DNA from: Tiliqua scincoides
Lineage: Eukaryota > Chordata > Lepidosauria > Squamata > Scincidae
DNA: 64,000 nucleotides
Assembly (NCBI RefSeq): GCF_035046505.1
Contig: NC_089824.1
Location: 117,129,997-117,193,996 of the forward strand
Direction of reading: 5' to 3'
Shown: positions 10,031 to 21,339 of the stretch, one piece after another
Position numbering within the stretch: position 1 is the first letter of the stretch
Layout of the letters: each line of letters starts with the position of its first letter
Position numbers and translations under genes: made by a program
Notes under the pieces: generated by a model
Databases searched by the model: none
Seen by the model: the letters and a program-made list of their open reading frames with translations, nothing else
Told to the model about the DNA's origin: nothing

Positions 10031-10356
10031 GGAAGTAAGCCCCAAGTAAGGACAGGAGTAGACTCTTAAAAGCTCAGCATCCTGCTTGTGAAATAAGGGG
10101 GGACAGCTGGCAACAGGGGGGCTGAGTACGGGAGCGGGTATGTGGTGAGGGGGGAGGCGATTGAGAACCCCGCCTTACTTTTCTTCCATCCCCAAGTGTT
10201 AGGCTGTAGCACTATTTGCTTAACTGTAAGCAATTTGTGTAACTCTATGCAATTTGTGTAAAATCATGTGTTTCTGGTTGATTTGGCACACGCGGTTTTT
10301 CCCAGTGGCAGACGTTCAGGGAACGAAACCCTGCGAATAAAAAGAATCCACCTGTA

Positions 10357-11690
10357 GTGGCTTTGTATAACATTTTCACATGTGAGGCAATGAGAAAATA
10401 ATCTTTTAGTCATTTCTTTAAAGAGGGTTGTCTGCTGCCTAGGTCCTGCTTTTCAAGGCATTATCTCATGTCTCTTTCATAAGAAATATGAATGTTACTT
10501 TGTCCAGAACATTATAGCGCTGTGTATTTGTCTTTTCCCATGATCTTCTTACCTCTGAATTCATTCTCTTTTTTGTACATTTATGATAAATATTTTTTTC
10601 ATATTACAAGATGGAATAAGCTTATTGATTGTGCCAGTTATGAACGTAAAACAGTCTGTGGGAGTAATTTTGTCTGTCTTCAATATAATACAGAAATAAT
10701 AAGGGTGCTAGCAATCTATGGGCTGGTTCAGCTAGTATTTTCTACTCTGCTTAAGTTGTAGAACCAGGCACTGAGATGCCCTCCCCGTGAATAATTCTTG
10801 AGAGATCTTATCTATATGTATTAGATGCAAATAAATCAGTTATGATAAATGAATCTAATTCTTTTTAGTACAGTTGTAGACTACACAGGCACAAGTGTTT
10901 TCTCACTGTTGCTGGGAAGAAAAAGCTTGTGCCTACATATAAACTGCAACCTTTCATAATTTCATTTTTTTGTACTTTGTACAAAATTCCTTTTGCCTAT
11001 ATGTAATATAATGAAGGCCTCCTTACCTACTGCTTGGCAGTGGTAACCTGTGGCATGTCCTACTTGAAAGTCTGTTTTTAACAATTTCACAGGTAAGTTT
11101 CAAAAGCTAAAAAAGATACATGCCAAAAACTCAAATGCAAGGAGGCAATTACTTTTTAACTCTGTCTTTAAGGTTAACTTTAAGATTTTTTCATGACGTG
11201 ACACAAGAACAAAATATACTATGAGTACAGCATAACTGTTGACTGTAGTTAAATATTAAATTTACACCCCAATTTATTTTCAAACTCCAGATAGTTAGCA
11301 GAATTGGAACTACATTAGGAATAACACCAAATCTATACAAAATTATAACAAAGGTAAGAATCGTATGATGAAGATAGTCATAGTAATGTGATAGGAATTA
11401 GGGGGCTGTCCATCTCTCTGCTGTTGGCAGTTGATGCTGTCCAGTGGCCGTAAGTAATGATACTTAAAGGAGGTCTCTGCTGCAAGTAGTTGATGTCTCT
11501 GTGTCAGCAGCAGTGTTACTAAGGTAAGGCAGGACTTGGTTCTTCCTTGCAGTTGTTTCCTGTGCCAACACAGTAGTCAGAGCACAGTTGAAAATAAGGT
11601 GCTTGTTTTGCGTATTACATGCAGTTTAGCTACAGTTCATTGTATGTTTCCTATGCAATATTCCAAGTGAATTTCATTGCCCGTGTCTGC
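10357..11690. other. APOBEC4 3' flank, nothing else recognised
   Basis: AT-rich sequence without clear repeats. The part next to 11690 probably includes the APOBEC4 3' untranslated region, since transcription runs leftward. I cannot place the polyadenylation site with confidence. Confidence 0.45.
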
Positions 11691-11691
11691 A

Positions 11692-12828
11692 TTAGATTTT
11701 TAAGTGAGGTGAATTAAATCCTTTTTCTGTTCTTTGGTCTCTGTACTCTGTAGACTTGCTGTTTGAAAGTTGTTCAGTGAATCTTTCCCCACGAACATAT
11801 CTTCCATGTGGGATTATTTGCAAAGGTTTGACTTTTCTTAATGACTCATCTGGTATCTTTAAGTGCCTGACGATATTTTTAGGTTTGGGGTACAATAGTT
11901 GGCCTTCGAAAGGAGAAGGAACGTTGATGGGAATTGTCGGATGGGGTGGTGGCATCTTCAGTGGGGGAAATCCACCACTCCCCATGTGTGTGGGCTGCTG
12001 TGCGTGTGACCTGGGCATGTAATACTTTAGCAGATTGGGCACAGCCATTGGGTTTCGGTAGGTGGGCTGAGGCAAGGTGTTCATAAAAGGAAATATCATT
12101 CTAGTTATGCTGTTAATTTGTTGTGCATTTTGTCTGTCTGCCAATGCTCTTGCAGGCAAAAGTGGATGATAAAAAGTTGTCTGTGGCATAGTGGTCACAA
12201 AATTGGAGAGGACAGAATGCCAAAGTCCACCACACACAGGACGCAATGTCACCTGAGGCCTCATGCTTGCAAGGCTTTGTAAAGCTTCACAATTCCAGGT
12301 GGACACTGGGAAGTCCTCCTCCGTGTGATATAGCTGTGAGAAATAAAGGCAGAGTGTGATGTCTGGATATTTTGTCAAGAAGTTGTAGATCTTACTTATA
12401 CAGCCATGCTCTGCCTCGTTACAAGGAGAGTAGTTTGAATAAATAATGATGTGTGCTGCATTCTCACAAGTGTGTACAACTGAATCTAGATAACCAGCCA
12501 TCTCAAATAACATGGATTCCGGGTGAATGTTATACTTTGTGCAGTTTGTAGCATGGCCCTTTTGAATTAATTTACCTGAGAAGTGTCTCAGTTCATAAAA
12601 CAGTAGGTGGTTGTTTTTGTGACGCATTTGTCCGTATGGGAATCCAAAGGCCTTGTTAAATTCTACATAAGGGACTCTTGCTTCTTCACCTGTTCGGATG
12701 TGATAGGGGCACTTGGTGCAACTTTGGCTCATCATTAGCCAGTAATATGGTTTCACTATTGTACCTTTATGTGCAAGGTATTCTTGGCAAAATGATTCCC
12801 TTTCTATAGTCATACTATATGGATCCAT
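11692..12828 (-). CDS. APOBEC4: APOBEC4, putative cytidine deaminase
   Basis: The 378-residue protein aligns along its length with human APOBEC4 (367 residues as I recall). Shared segments are GTIVKPYYW, CPYHIRTGEEARV, HPESMLFEM, SPCNEAEH, FSQLYHTEEDFP, GRALADR-like PARALADR, and KNIVRHL. The zinc-site elements are H102 and E104 (HPE) with C136 and C143 (PC-x6-C), all present. The gene is one uninterrupted coding exon, as in mammals. The ATG at 12828 is the first after an in-frame TAA. An acceptor (TTTCAG, 12853-12858) lies 24 bases upstream of the ATG. The N-terminus is about ten residues longer than the human one before EYLA, and a start at residue 6 is possible. The lysine-rich tail of the human protein is missing. 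The family is nuclear/cytoplasmic with unproven catalysis. It lies antisense inside an RGL1 intron. Confidence 0.96.
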   Translation of the reverse strand: MDPYSMTIERESFCQEYLAHKGTIVKPYYWLMMSQSCTKCPYHIRTGEEARVPYVEFNKAFGFPYGQMRHKNNHLLFYELRHFSGKLIQKGHATNCTKYNIHPESMLFEMAGYLDSVVHTCENAAHIIIYSNYSPCNEAEHGCISKIYNFLTKYPDITLCLYFSQLYHTEEDFPVSTWNCEALQSLASMRPQVTLRPVCGGLWHSVLSNFVTTMPQTTFYHPLLPARALADRQNAQQINSITRMIFPFMNTLPQPTYRNPMAVPNLLKYYMPRSHAQQPTHMGSGGFPPLKMPPPHPTIPINVPSPFEGQLLYPKPKNIVRHLKIPDESLRKVKPLQIIPHGRYVRGERFTEQLSNSKSTEYRDQRTEKGFNSPHLKI

Positions 12829-12858
12829 ATGCCCTTCTTACTCTTGACAGTCCTGAAA
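12829..12858 (-). promoter_or_regulatory. APOBEC4: APOBEC4 coding-exon acceptor and short leader
   Basis: Minus-strand TGTTTCAG precedes GACTGTCAAGAGTAAG, placing the splice boundary between 12853 and 12852. The TAA in the leader is in frame with the start, so translation cannot begin further upstream. An untranslated first exon must lie to the right on the plus map; I could not identify it. Confidence 0.75.
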
Positions 12859-13512
12859 CACAAAAAGAAATGCTTGGTCAGTCGTTTTCCCCCTTCCTTG
12901 GAGGCTTTGAAATTCAGGCCACATCTGCTTTATACATTGAAACAAGTTTGTTTGTTTTACGCATACAATATTTATACCCTGTTTAATTAGTTGAGGGACT
13001 TTCAGAGTGCTTTGCAATTTAAAATATACTAAAACAAGGAGCAAGAATAAAAATGTTAAAAGCAGCAGCATTAGCTATCTTGGTTTCCACCCAAGACCTC
13101 TGAGGAAAGTCTTTCTATACTAAGGATTTTTTTGTTACTGAACCTGTACATCCTGTTGACACCAATAGAGGCATCTTGGAGGGGGGTACAGTAGCTACAG
13201 GGGATTTGTTATGGACTGGACTGTGATGGGGCAAAAGATAAAAAACTTCTATCTTCATGCCATAGTTCCAATCAGGCCCTTTGTGGCTCCTGTTTTAAAA
13301 ATCAATATTAAAACCACTTTTGCACAGTCGGTTACTTCTATAAATGTGACTTGTCAGATTTTCTCCACCAGTGCTAGATGACCTTTATTTGCTTTGACTG
13401 CTTAAGTCTGACATTGGAAAAAGATAGAGGGACATTTTATCTTCTCCTTCATGGGGAGAAAAACAGATTGGGGTGGTGATGATTTTGAGAAGGCAACAAC
13501 TGGTAAGGAAAG
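12859..13512. other. APOBEC4 upstream intron, nothing recognised
   Basis: No repeat or exon that I can support before the element beginning at 13515. Confidence 0.4.
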
Positions 13513-13514
13513 TA

Positions 13515-15201
13515 CAGGTGGAGCCTATTTATCCGCATTTGTTCCATTCCGTGACAATTAACAAAAACCACGTGCTAAATTCCATAGAGTTACGAAAATA
13601 CACTGCAGCCTGACACTTCTGGATGGAAGGAAACTAAGGCAGCTTTTATCAATCCCCTCCCCTCCGTACTCAGCCCTCCCCGTTGCCAGCTGCCTGGATT
13701 CTTTCACAGTTGGGATGCTGATCTTTTAAGAGCCCTATGCATCCATTGTTGTCAATGGGGCTTACTCCCAGGAAAGTGTGGATTGTAGGCTAAATCTCAT
13801 GCTTTGCTTGGTGGAAAGGCTTGCTTGTGTCCGTGATTGCCTGCACCATGGGGGGGGGGAATTCGGCAAACACTCCTGTCGGGCTTGCTGCCCGGCCAGC
13901 CCCTGCCTTACCTGGAGGTGCAGGGGGGACAGAGGAGACGCGGGGGAGAGCCACGGGAGGCGGAAGGTAGATGCCACCAGTTGCTCCTGCGGGCTGCCAG
14001 GGCTGGTGGGGAGCTGTGGGTGGGAGGAGGAACAGCCCCCAGAGAGGCACTCCTCCCTGAAGTGCAGGGGTGCCGGGGGAGAGCCCCAGCTGGCAGTGGG
14101 CGCAAACCCCCAGCAACCCCCGCAGACGACCAGGCACTGTGGGGAGCCGGGGATGGGGGGAAGAGCAACCCCCTGGGAGGTGCCCGGCCCCCCACCCGCA
14201 GTGATGTGGGCGTCGTGGCTCCAGCGATGGCTATGCCTCGCCTCACCCACAGCCACCCGGGAGGTGGGGAAGGAGCCCCACGGCTGGTCTGGTGGAGGAG
14301 GATGAGCTGGTGTGGTGGAGGAGGACGAGCGGGGAAGCACACCGGCCTGCAAGCGGTGCCGCCAGGGAGAACGCCACCCCCTGTGGATGCCACCGGGTCT
14401 CCCAAGGGGAGACAGGCGGGGAGGAGGAGCAAGAGGCAAGCGGGGTGCAGAGCCGCTCAGCTGGTGTGCAAGCCTCCCCACAGACTCAGACAGCAGGGCA
14501 GGGTTGGCTTCAGGACCAGGTGCACGGGCTGACTGGGTGAGAGGGGTGGAGCCAGGAACTCCATAAAGGCCGGGGAGGCCAGTGATGATGAGGAAGCCGG
14601 GTAAGGCTAACAGCCAGGAGGAAGGCTGCATGCCCAGGAGACCCAGGCTACCTTGGAAGCCAAAGAGGAGGACTTGGGTGGATCTAACCCCTCTTTCTGG
14701 ACCACTGAGGCCACTCAGCCTCACCCCAGGGACCTGGCACAGGGTGAGTCTGAACCCTTTTTGGCCGGATGACCCTCAACCCCCTCCCCAAGATCTGACA
14801 ACTCCCTGGGTTTTTTAAAGCAATCCCCTCTGTTGCTACCACACCTGCCCCTTTGTGTGTGTGAGTGAGTGAGAGAGAGAGAGCTCCACCTTGCTGCATG
14901 TGTTCTGGCTACAGAGGTTTTTTGCCCCCCCTTCCCCTCTTCAGCCTCTTTGCTGGCTCAGGAGCTCCAGGAGTGTTACTGTTCCTTTGCAAGGGGAACC
15001 TCTTTCAGTAGGGCTCCAGGGCTATTTCCCTGCCTGGTCAAAGCAGAGCCTTTTTGCAGTGTTTTGGGCTGCCTGGAACAAGAAGCCAGCCAGCGCAGGG
15101 CAAAGAAGGCAAAGATGTGTGTGACTTTCATTACCCCCACCCTATTTGCATTGGGACAAATCCTCAGATAAAAAAATCAGTGGATAAATAGGCTACATCC
15201 A
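13515..15201. mobile_element. TA-flanked non-autonomous DNA element copy A, GC-rich interior
   Basis: The left end CAGGTGGAGCCTATTTATCC follows TA (13513-13514). The right end, read on the minus strand as TGGATGTAGCCTATTTATCC, is followed on the plus strand by TA (15202-15203). The ends match at 16 of 20 positions. The interior (about 13800-14560) is very GC-rich and supports several overlapping ORFs on both strands with low-complexity translations, none resembling a known protein. A MITE core (GGGGCTTACTCCCAGGAAAG) lies near 13757. The outer parts match copy B at 7520-10354. Length 1687 bp. The family is probably pogo/Tigger-like by its TA target and CAG ends. Confidence 0.65.
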
Positions 15202-15203
15202 TA

Positions 15204-17228
15204 TTCAATAGCCTCCCCCTGTTCCCTCCTCAACTGTCATCCTGACACTACATATTACTACTTTGTCTTTTCCATGTAGATCATGCAGTTTAGTCCTGAA
15301 CTCTCGCCTGCTTTTGTAACCCTAATCACAAAATGATAATGTATGCAATAAATGCATAGTTTATGCAACAAAAGCATTAGCTTATTTGCTGTGCACTGCG
15401 GAAACTAAGCATGGTTGTTAGATTCGTTCGACTGAATAAAAGAGTTATGCTTACCGTCAATGCATCTTCAGACCAGAATGTTATAAACAGTTAACCCATG
15501 ATGCTGCTTTAGTTTTTGACCTCTTTCTGTTGCAAATTCCATTTGTTCTTTCAAATGTATTTTTAGTATATAGTTATATACTTGACTTTGCTGCAGTGTG
15601 ACTTTGCTTTCATTTGCTGCTCAACAGAGGAATATGGTTTTATTGATAGCTTCAGGTGCTAGGATACGCAGATATAAACAGGAAACTTGGCCCTTACTGT
15701 ATTTGTATTTTGAAAGGCTTGTTACATCAGTTCCCCTTCCTGTTAAGACTTTGTTATTGCTGTAATTAATTTATATTGTGTGATTAAGGTACATGGTGCT
15801 TTTATAGAGGTCTCCAAAGGGCTTGCAGTCCAAATTAGGATAGTGTAGAAGACAGTAAAAAGAGAGGAGAGAAGAAAGAAGTAAGACAACACAAGAGAGG
15901 AAGGGGGAAAATGAGAGGCAAACCTAGCAGGGCTGAATGGAGGCAATTACACAAATGGGCACATTTCCACAAAGTCAGTGTAGGTGTTTTAATTTATTTT
16001 TTTTAATGCCATGATGAAGAGATAGGTGAAGAAGGGATGGGTAGGAAAGAACTTTTAGTTGTAATTGTGAAGAATCTGGGGTTTTGCAGTCAAAATAACT
16101 TCTTGCATCTTTTCCAATAAACAAATTAGCAAAGTATATATAGTAAATGAGTGTGTATATAGTATGTAAAATCAGCTCTTTAAAGAAAAGCTCTAATAAA
16201 GGATGAAGGGCAAGACCTTAGCCAGGAAGATGAACACAGAAAGACTTTGTCCAAACCTAAACCTTGAGTAGCATTTCTCTATATCTATTTGGGTGGTAGA
16301 AAAACAAAGTAAACTTCCCTAGATATAGTTAGAAAACTGTTATTAAACCATTTTTGTCCAACGTTGCATATACGCAACAGGGATCAAATGTGTACAAACT
16401 GTGGGCCAGGCAAAAATGTGTTTAAGTAAAGAGATGCAACATTAAGGGAATAACTTTAGTATGATATAGGCTGAAATGGCCACAGGGTGGCAGCATAATG
16501 ATGCCTTGAAAAAAATACTTGCTGACGATGCATGAGTTCTGTGCCCAGGTTCTGAGAGAGCTTAATATATATTTATTTTTTTTTAAAAAAATTGCAGTTC
16601 ATTTGGCTTATCTTTTTAATATAATACAGCAAAATTTCCAGTCCCACATTTTAGGGATGCAGTAAGTTAACTTCTGAATGGGATCTTAATTTGGGATGTT
16701 GCGTTCAGTGGACGTGAGTACATGTGACCTACATTTTGTATGCTGCTGTGCCAGCCCTTTTCTCCCCTTCCAACTCCATCCATGCAAACCAGCAGGAGTT
16801 GAAACTGACAGGGACCCTGCGCTCCTGCCCTTTAGAATGCAGTATTCTCATCAAATCAAATTCCCTGCCAGCTCTCAAGAACAGAGTCAGCAGGGGAGCG
16901 GAATCCAAATGAACTGGCGAATACAAATGGAAGAATCAGCTTCTCACTTGCCACATATGCTATTCCTAGAGCAAGGAACTGCATGTCAAAGGAAGAAAAC
17001 TGGCCAGAAAAGTATCAAGCACTAAGAACTGATCACTCAGTGGATTATAAGGACTTCAACTTCATATTTTAAGCAGTTTTGCAAGCAAAAAGTACATTTA
17101 TTTCATTTGCACAAATTTAAAAATTCTTGTCACTCAAGTATCTGACAAAGAGAACTCTTTGTAAGAAAAATTTCTGATCAGTTCATATCAAGGTCAGCAA
17201 TCCAGAGCTTTTATGTAATATTTTTAAT
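15204..17228. other. RGL1-intron stretch, one possible LINE tail
   Basis: Mostly unremarkable AT-rich sequence. A segment near 15785-15860 (GTACATGGTGCTTTTATAG, GGGCTTGCAGTCCAAATTAG) resembles the 3' region of an old LINE. No exon is seen. Confidence 0.35.
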
Positions 17229-17236
17229 CTCTAAAC

Positions 17237-17621
17237 CAGTAGTTCTCAAACTTTTTAGTCCACGAACCACTTTTTAGAATGACAATCTGTCAGGACCCAC
17301 CAGAAGTGATATCATTAACCTGGAACTGTAGTCATGGCCCGAAGTGACATCATCAAGCAAGAAACATTTTTAACAATCCTAGGTTGCAGTCCTTTCCGCA
17401 CTTATGCAGGAGTAAGCCATGTTGACTATCATTGTTAAAAGCATCTACATTATAATCTGTTAAAAGTACAGACGCAAACACAGTCTCCCCAAACGCAGTC
17501 ACATACCATGTAGGCATCAAGTTTAATATTCTCAAAATAAAATATTGAAATGAACGGGGACCCACCTAAAATTGGCTTGCAACCCCCCCCAGTGGGTCCC
17601 AACCCACAGTGAGAAACACTG
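17237..17621. mobile_element. hAT element, TTCTCAAAC-end family
   Basis: Starts CAGTAGTTCTCAAACTTTTT and ends GAGAAACACTG. The flanks CTCTAAAC and TTTTAAAT differ only by C-to-T changes, consistent with an aged 8-bp duplication. It contains the family interior GACAATCTGTCAGGACCCACC and GGGACCCACCTAAAATTGGC. Confidence 0.75.
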
Positions 17622-18169
17622 TTTTAAATGCTTTTAAAATGTTAGTTAATTATCTGGTGCAGTCATTTCCAAACTGATTACAAGGAATCAAACAAAAGTT
17701 TGAATGCTGACAAATCTCTGCATGTTGAAGAAGATTCTGGGGTGCACTTTTGCCTGAATAGGATGCAAGCCAGGCCAGTTGGGCCTGTCTGTTGCCCATG
17801 TTTGTTGGGAATATACCCTAGAATGCACTTGGAACATTCCCCTGTAGCTATTCATTTTACTAAGAGATGAATAGTAATAAACATACTGGCTTTCAGGAAA
17901 GTTTGACCATCGTTACTGATCCTTAAAATGAAGGAAGCTGAGAGTTCCTGTGAATGCAGTTTGAAAACCACTGATCAAATAGTTAAAAGCTGGATTAGTG
18001 AAGGGCTTGTATCTCCTGCTCTAATTTATTTGGTATTGATTGTAAAACCTTAATTTGGTGTCCTGTTTTGCATTTTTGTGTTATGCACAAAGGTGGCATT
18101 TTTGTTTATTCTGAGGTCTTACTTTCCTGTGACCAATATCACTAACGATGCAGGGAGGAAGGAACTAAT
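17622..18169. other. No feature recognised
   Basis: Single-copy-looking intronic sequence. Confidence 0.4.
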
Positions 18170-18177
18170 ATCTAATC

Positions 18178-18572
18178 CAGCATTTCTCGACCTGTGGGTT
18201 ATGAGCCAATTTCAGGTGGATTGCGTAGCACCTAGCTCAGCCACCACTGAAAATACAGGGTACAGAGCTGCTGGGCAGGGTGGGCTATTAGTGGGAGAGA
18301 GGCTTGGTGCTTTTTCCTGACTAGGTGGGAAGATGCAAGCTGGAAAGGGGGGAGGGCTATGTAGTTGGAGATGGGTCCAAGTCTGCTTTCTGCTTTGACT
18401 TCTGAGCTGGAATTCTGAGCTATGCAAAATAGCAACATAAGCGTGCTGTGTAGTGGGGCCTTTGGCTGATTGCGGCTTGGGTTTGAAACCTAAATTGATG
18501 ATGTCACTTTGGCCATGACATCAGTTCCAGTTGGTCCTACCAGGTTGTCATCTAAAAAGTGGGCTGTCACTG
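18178..18572. mobile_element. hAT element, diverged TTCTC-end family
   Basis: Begins CAGCATTTCTCGACCTGTGG and ends AAAAAGTGGGCTGTCACTG. The 8-bp flanks ATCTAATC (18170-18177) and GTCTAATC (18573-18580) differ at one base. Confidence 0.7.
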
Positions 18573-18580
18573 GTCTAATC

Positions 18581-20640
18581 TGCTGATTGCTGATTTGACT
18601 CCTGTGTCACATGACATGCGTACCACTGAAATGATGGTTTTACTTTTATGCAAAAAAATTCTATCTGCCAGCCTCAGCTGCAAAGAATTAAGAGCCAAAC
18701 ATCACATCATGTGGTGGCTCCATGACTAGAACTCCTTAAGATTTTTTCTGTCTCAAAAAGCAGCTGTGGTTAGGGCCATGGTGTGTGTGGGATGAAATAT
18801 CTGGCTCTTTGCCCCATGCTGATCTCCTTATTTAAATCCTGACTTCTTCAGTGCTATTAGCTACTGAGCTGAAAACTTTACAAGCACAAAAATGCACCCT
18901 TTCCCTTTCCACAGCTATTAGCAGCTTCATGAGTGAGAAAGTAATTGGCGCTGGGGCCAGAGAGCAGGGGCAAAAAATTAAACTACCCTTTCCCCTATGC
19001 TGTTGTTATGATTTAAAGCTGAGGCCCGTCTACTAAAAGTGGGCAATTCCTATTGTAGAATTCCCACACAGTGTACAGTTTTACCCTTGAAAATAACACA
19101 TTGAGGGGTTGGACCTTTTGAACAATGATGCCTGTTATTTCAAAAACACTAAAAAAAATGGTGAGGAAAGAAAACCTAAGTGGATAGTAATCTGGATATT
19201 ATGCTTATGAAATTAAGGCATTGTGAGGACTGTCTGCTCAGAAACATTTCTTTAGGCCTTGTGTTTAAGTACCTCATGTCTAAGACTCTGTCTGAGCAGA
19301 GTCTTTCTTGGGAAGATTCTTTGATGCAGATCAATCACATTTTCAAGAATGTGAAAGCCGAATGAATCATTGGTTCTTTTGCAGAATGAAAAGCAGCCGT
19401 ATTTAGGACATCACTTAGGACGGCTTTACACACCACAAATTTCCTGCATGGATAAGACAGTACACACACAATGTGTACACACACACAATGTATTTACCAT
19501 TGTGTGAAGAATGTGAGCCCAATCCTATCCAACTTTGCAGCACCAATACTGCCACAATGTAGCCCCACGGAACAATGGAAGAATAAATAGTCTCTAGCAC
19601 TCAGGCATATGCTTTGGTGAGCTGCACCATCCAAGCAGCTTTTACTAAAGGAGTAGAAATTAAAAAATTTCCTTGATTAAAAAACAGTGTCAAAATACAT
19701 GCAGTGGTCTTTTGTACTTTGGGTGTCTTCCTACTGGTGTACTTGATCCCCTGGTGTTGAACCCTTGGGCATAACTCAGTTGTTATTTGAGATGGGTCTT
19801 TTCTTCATCCATGGTGGCTCCTTCTCACAGCCAACACTGTCATGCTTCTTTAGCTGCCTTTTTGCTTTTTTTGAGTACTGTATTGTGGCTTCCTCCTCCC
19901 CCTAGTGTTGTCTGGTGACTCCTCTTATCACATTCCTCAGGGTCTCTCTGTTCCCAAGCGGAGAGCTCAGAAAATCAAAGTCAGTCTAGCTGCTGCCTCC
20001 ATGACAGTGCTGGTGTGTGTTTGTGTGCGTGCTGCCTCACCTCATTAACTGATGTTTATCTGTGGTTTGTTTAATTTTTTAAATCAGTATGATATATGAA
20101 TAGAGGAATTGCAATTTGTATTGTAATACAAATGGTGACTGCTGAACTTGGTGGTTGTTTGGGGGCCTGGCAGGTTCCATGGCAAGCAGTGTTATCAAAC
20201 AAGCCAGAAGTCAGTGACAATGTAGGCCAAAGCAGATCCAAAGAGCTAGAGCTGAAGGGGTTGGTTGAAGGCAGGCTGGTGATCGGATTCTACAGTAGGC
20301 AGACAAAGATGAAAGGTGAGCCATGGCACACTTTTCAAAGTCTTGTCTCTCAAGCACAAGTTGCCCAAACTGGGGAGCCAAGTGCAGGAGAGGGCTAGCA
20401 CAGAGACTTTGGTTCCCCAGATCATTTGTCATCTTGGGCTGTGTGGCTGCTGTTTTGCCTCCTGTAACTTTCAGGGGTGCTGTAATGGTTACAGGACCCC
20501 TGTAACTTTCAGGGGTCCAGTCAACCCCTCTTGTAAAGTCCCTCTTGTAAAATGTCTTGCTAGTGTAAAGGGTTAGGAACCTGGCTGCTGCTGCCACATC
20601 TCCTGGTTATGGCTTGCCAGTTCACTTTGTACAATTCTTG
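18581..20640. other. Intron stretch with a MITE fragment and a small duplication
   Basis: A partial long-form MITE is visible at about 19513-19575 (GCCCAATCCTATCCAACTTT). The 18-bp string CCTGTAACTTTCAGGGGT occurs twice near 20460 and 20500. The rest shows nothing I can name. Confidence 0.4.
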
Positions 20641-21102
20641 TGTGACTTTTATGGAATTTTATATGTTTACCAATTACATTTAATATCAGCTGTTATGTAT
20701 GATGTGACTGCAACCCAGTGAAATTTGTGCCTGAGTACAAGTCAGACAGCTTTTACTTTCCATTATACCTGCATGCACTGCTGAAGTTGGTTTTCAGTTG
20801 AAATCTGTCTGGCCCGCGGCCAGCTTCTGATCCTCTGAGAGAATCTGGCCCAGTTGACCAAATAGAACCCGAGTTGTGCTTGTGGGGTGGGGGAATGGGG
20901 ATCAAATTAAGTGTGTGCTTTATTTCTTAGGCTGTGTTGGTGCTTGGCGAAACCCTGGGCATTTGCACCCATTCATTTTTTCATTCATCTAAGTTCCATT
21001 TCTAATGTGTTTATTTAAATTTTATTAATTTTTTTTTCTGGCCCTCGATACTATACCAGATATTTGATGTGGCGCTTTGGCTGAGAAGTTTAGAGACTCC
21101 TG
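20640..21102. mobile_element. hAT-related fragment
   Basis: Contains ATATCAGCTGTTATGTATGA and GCAACCCAGTGAAATTTGTG, shared with the right part of the hAT element at 21478-21952. Its right end (GTTTAGAGACTCCTGG) resembles a degraded hAT terminus. Left boundary unclear. Confidence 0.45.
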
Positions 21103-21339
21103 GTTTAAACATTCATAGTGTGCTTGGCAATGAACATATGGTAGAAAACGTGAAGAAACCTCCAGCATATCAGCCTTTTCTTATGTTATTTTCATCATGG
21201 TGGTTCTTGGACTACAGCTTAAGAGTCACAGGCCCAGCTGCATTAATAGTTTATACATTTTCCTGTCTTGTTTGGCAGTATTAATAATAATATTCACAAG
21301 CAATTGCTGCATTAATAGGATTATTAACTATTATTGTTA

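Larger units (their letters stand above)
7520..10354 (-). mobile_element. TA-flanked DNA element copy B, with nested LINE and tandem array
   Basis: The right end reads, on the minus strand, CAGGTGGATTCTTTTTATTC next to a TA (10355-10356). Its sequence runs parallel to the left half of copy A (13515-15201), including the ACTCAGCCC...GTTGCCAGCTG block. The left part (7540-8100) matches the other half of copy A, including AAGTCACACACA and GGCAGCCCAAAACA. The two halves are separated by a LINE inserted at 8143-9712 and the 93-bp repeats at 9713-10030. No transposase is encoded. The end structure suggests a pogo/Tigger-like non-autonomous element. The left boundary is approximate. Confidence 0.6.

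Noticed and set aside
9659-10045. ORFs encoding a repeated SQES...PAYSEV peptide
   Set aside because: The repeat is the 93-bp tandem MITE array, a multiple of three. The same happens at 5158-5418. No gene signals.
13762-14566. Long ORFs (up to 320 codons) on both strands
   Set aside because: They lie in the GC-rich centre of a TA-flanked element and translate to low-complexity Pro/Gly/Arg/Ser-rich sequence with no domain. Several frames are open at once.
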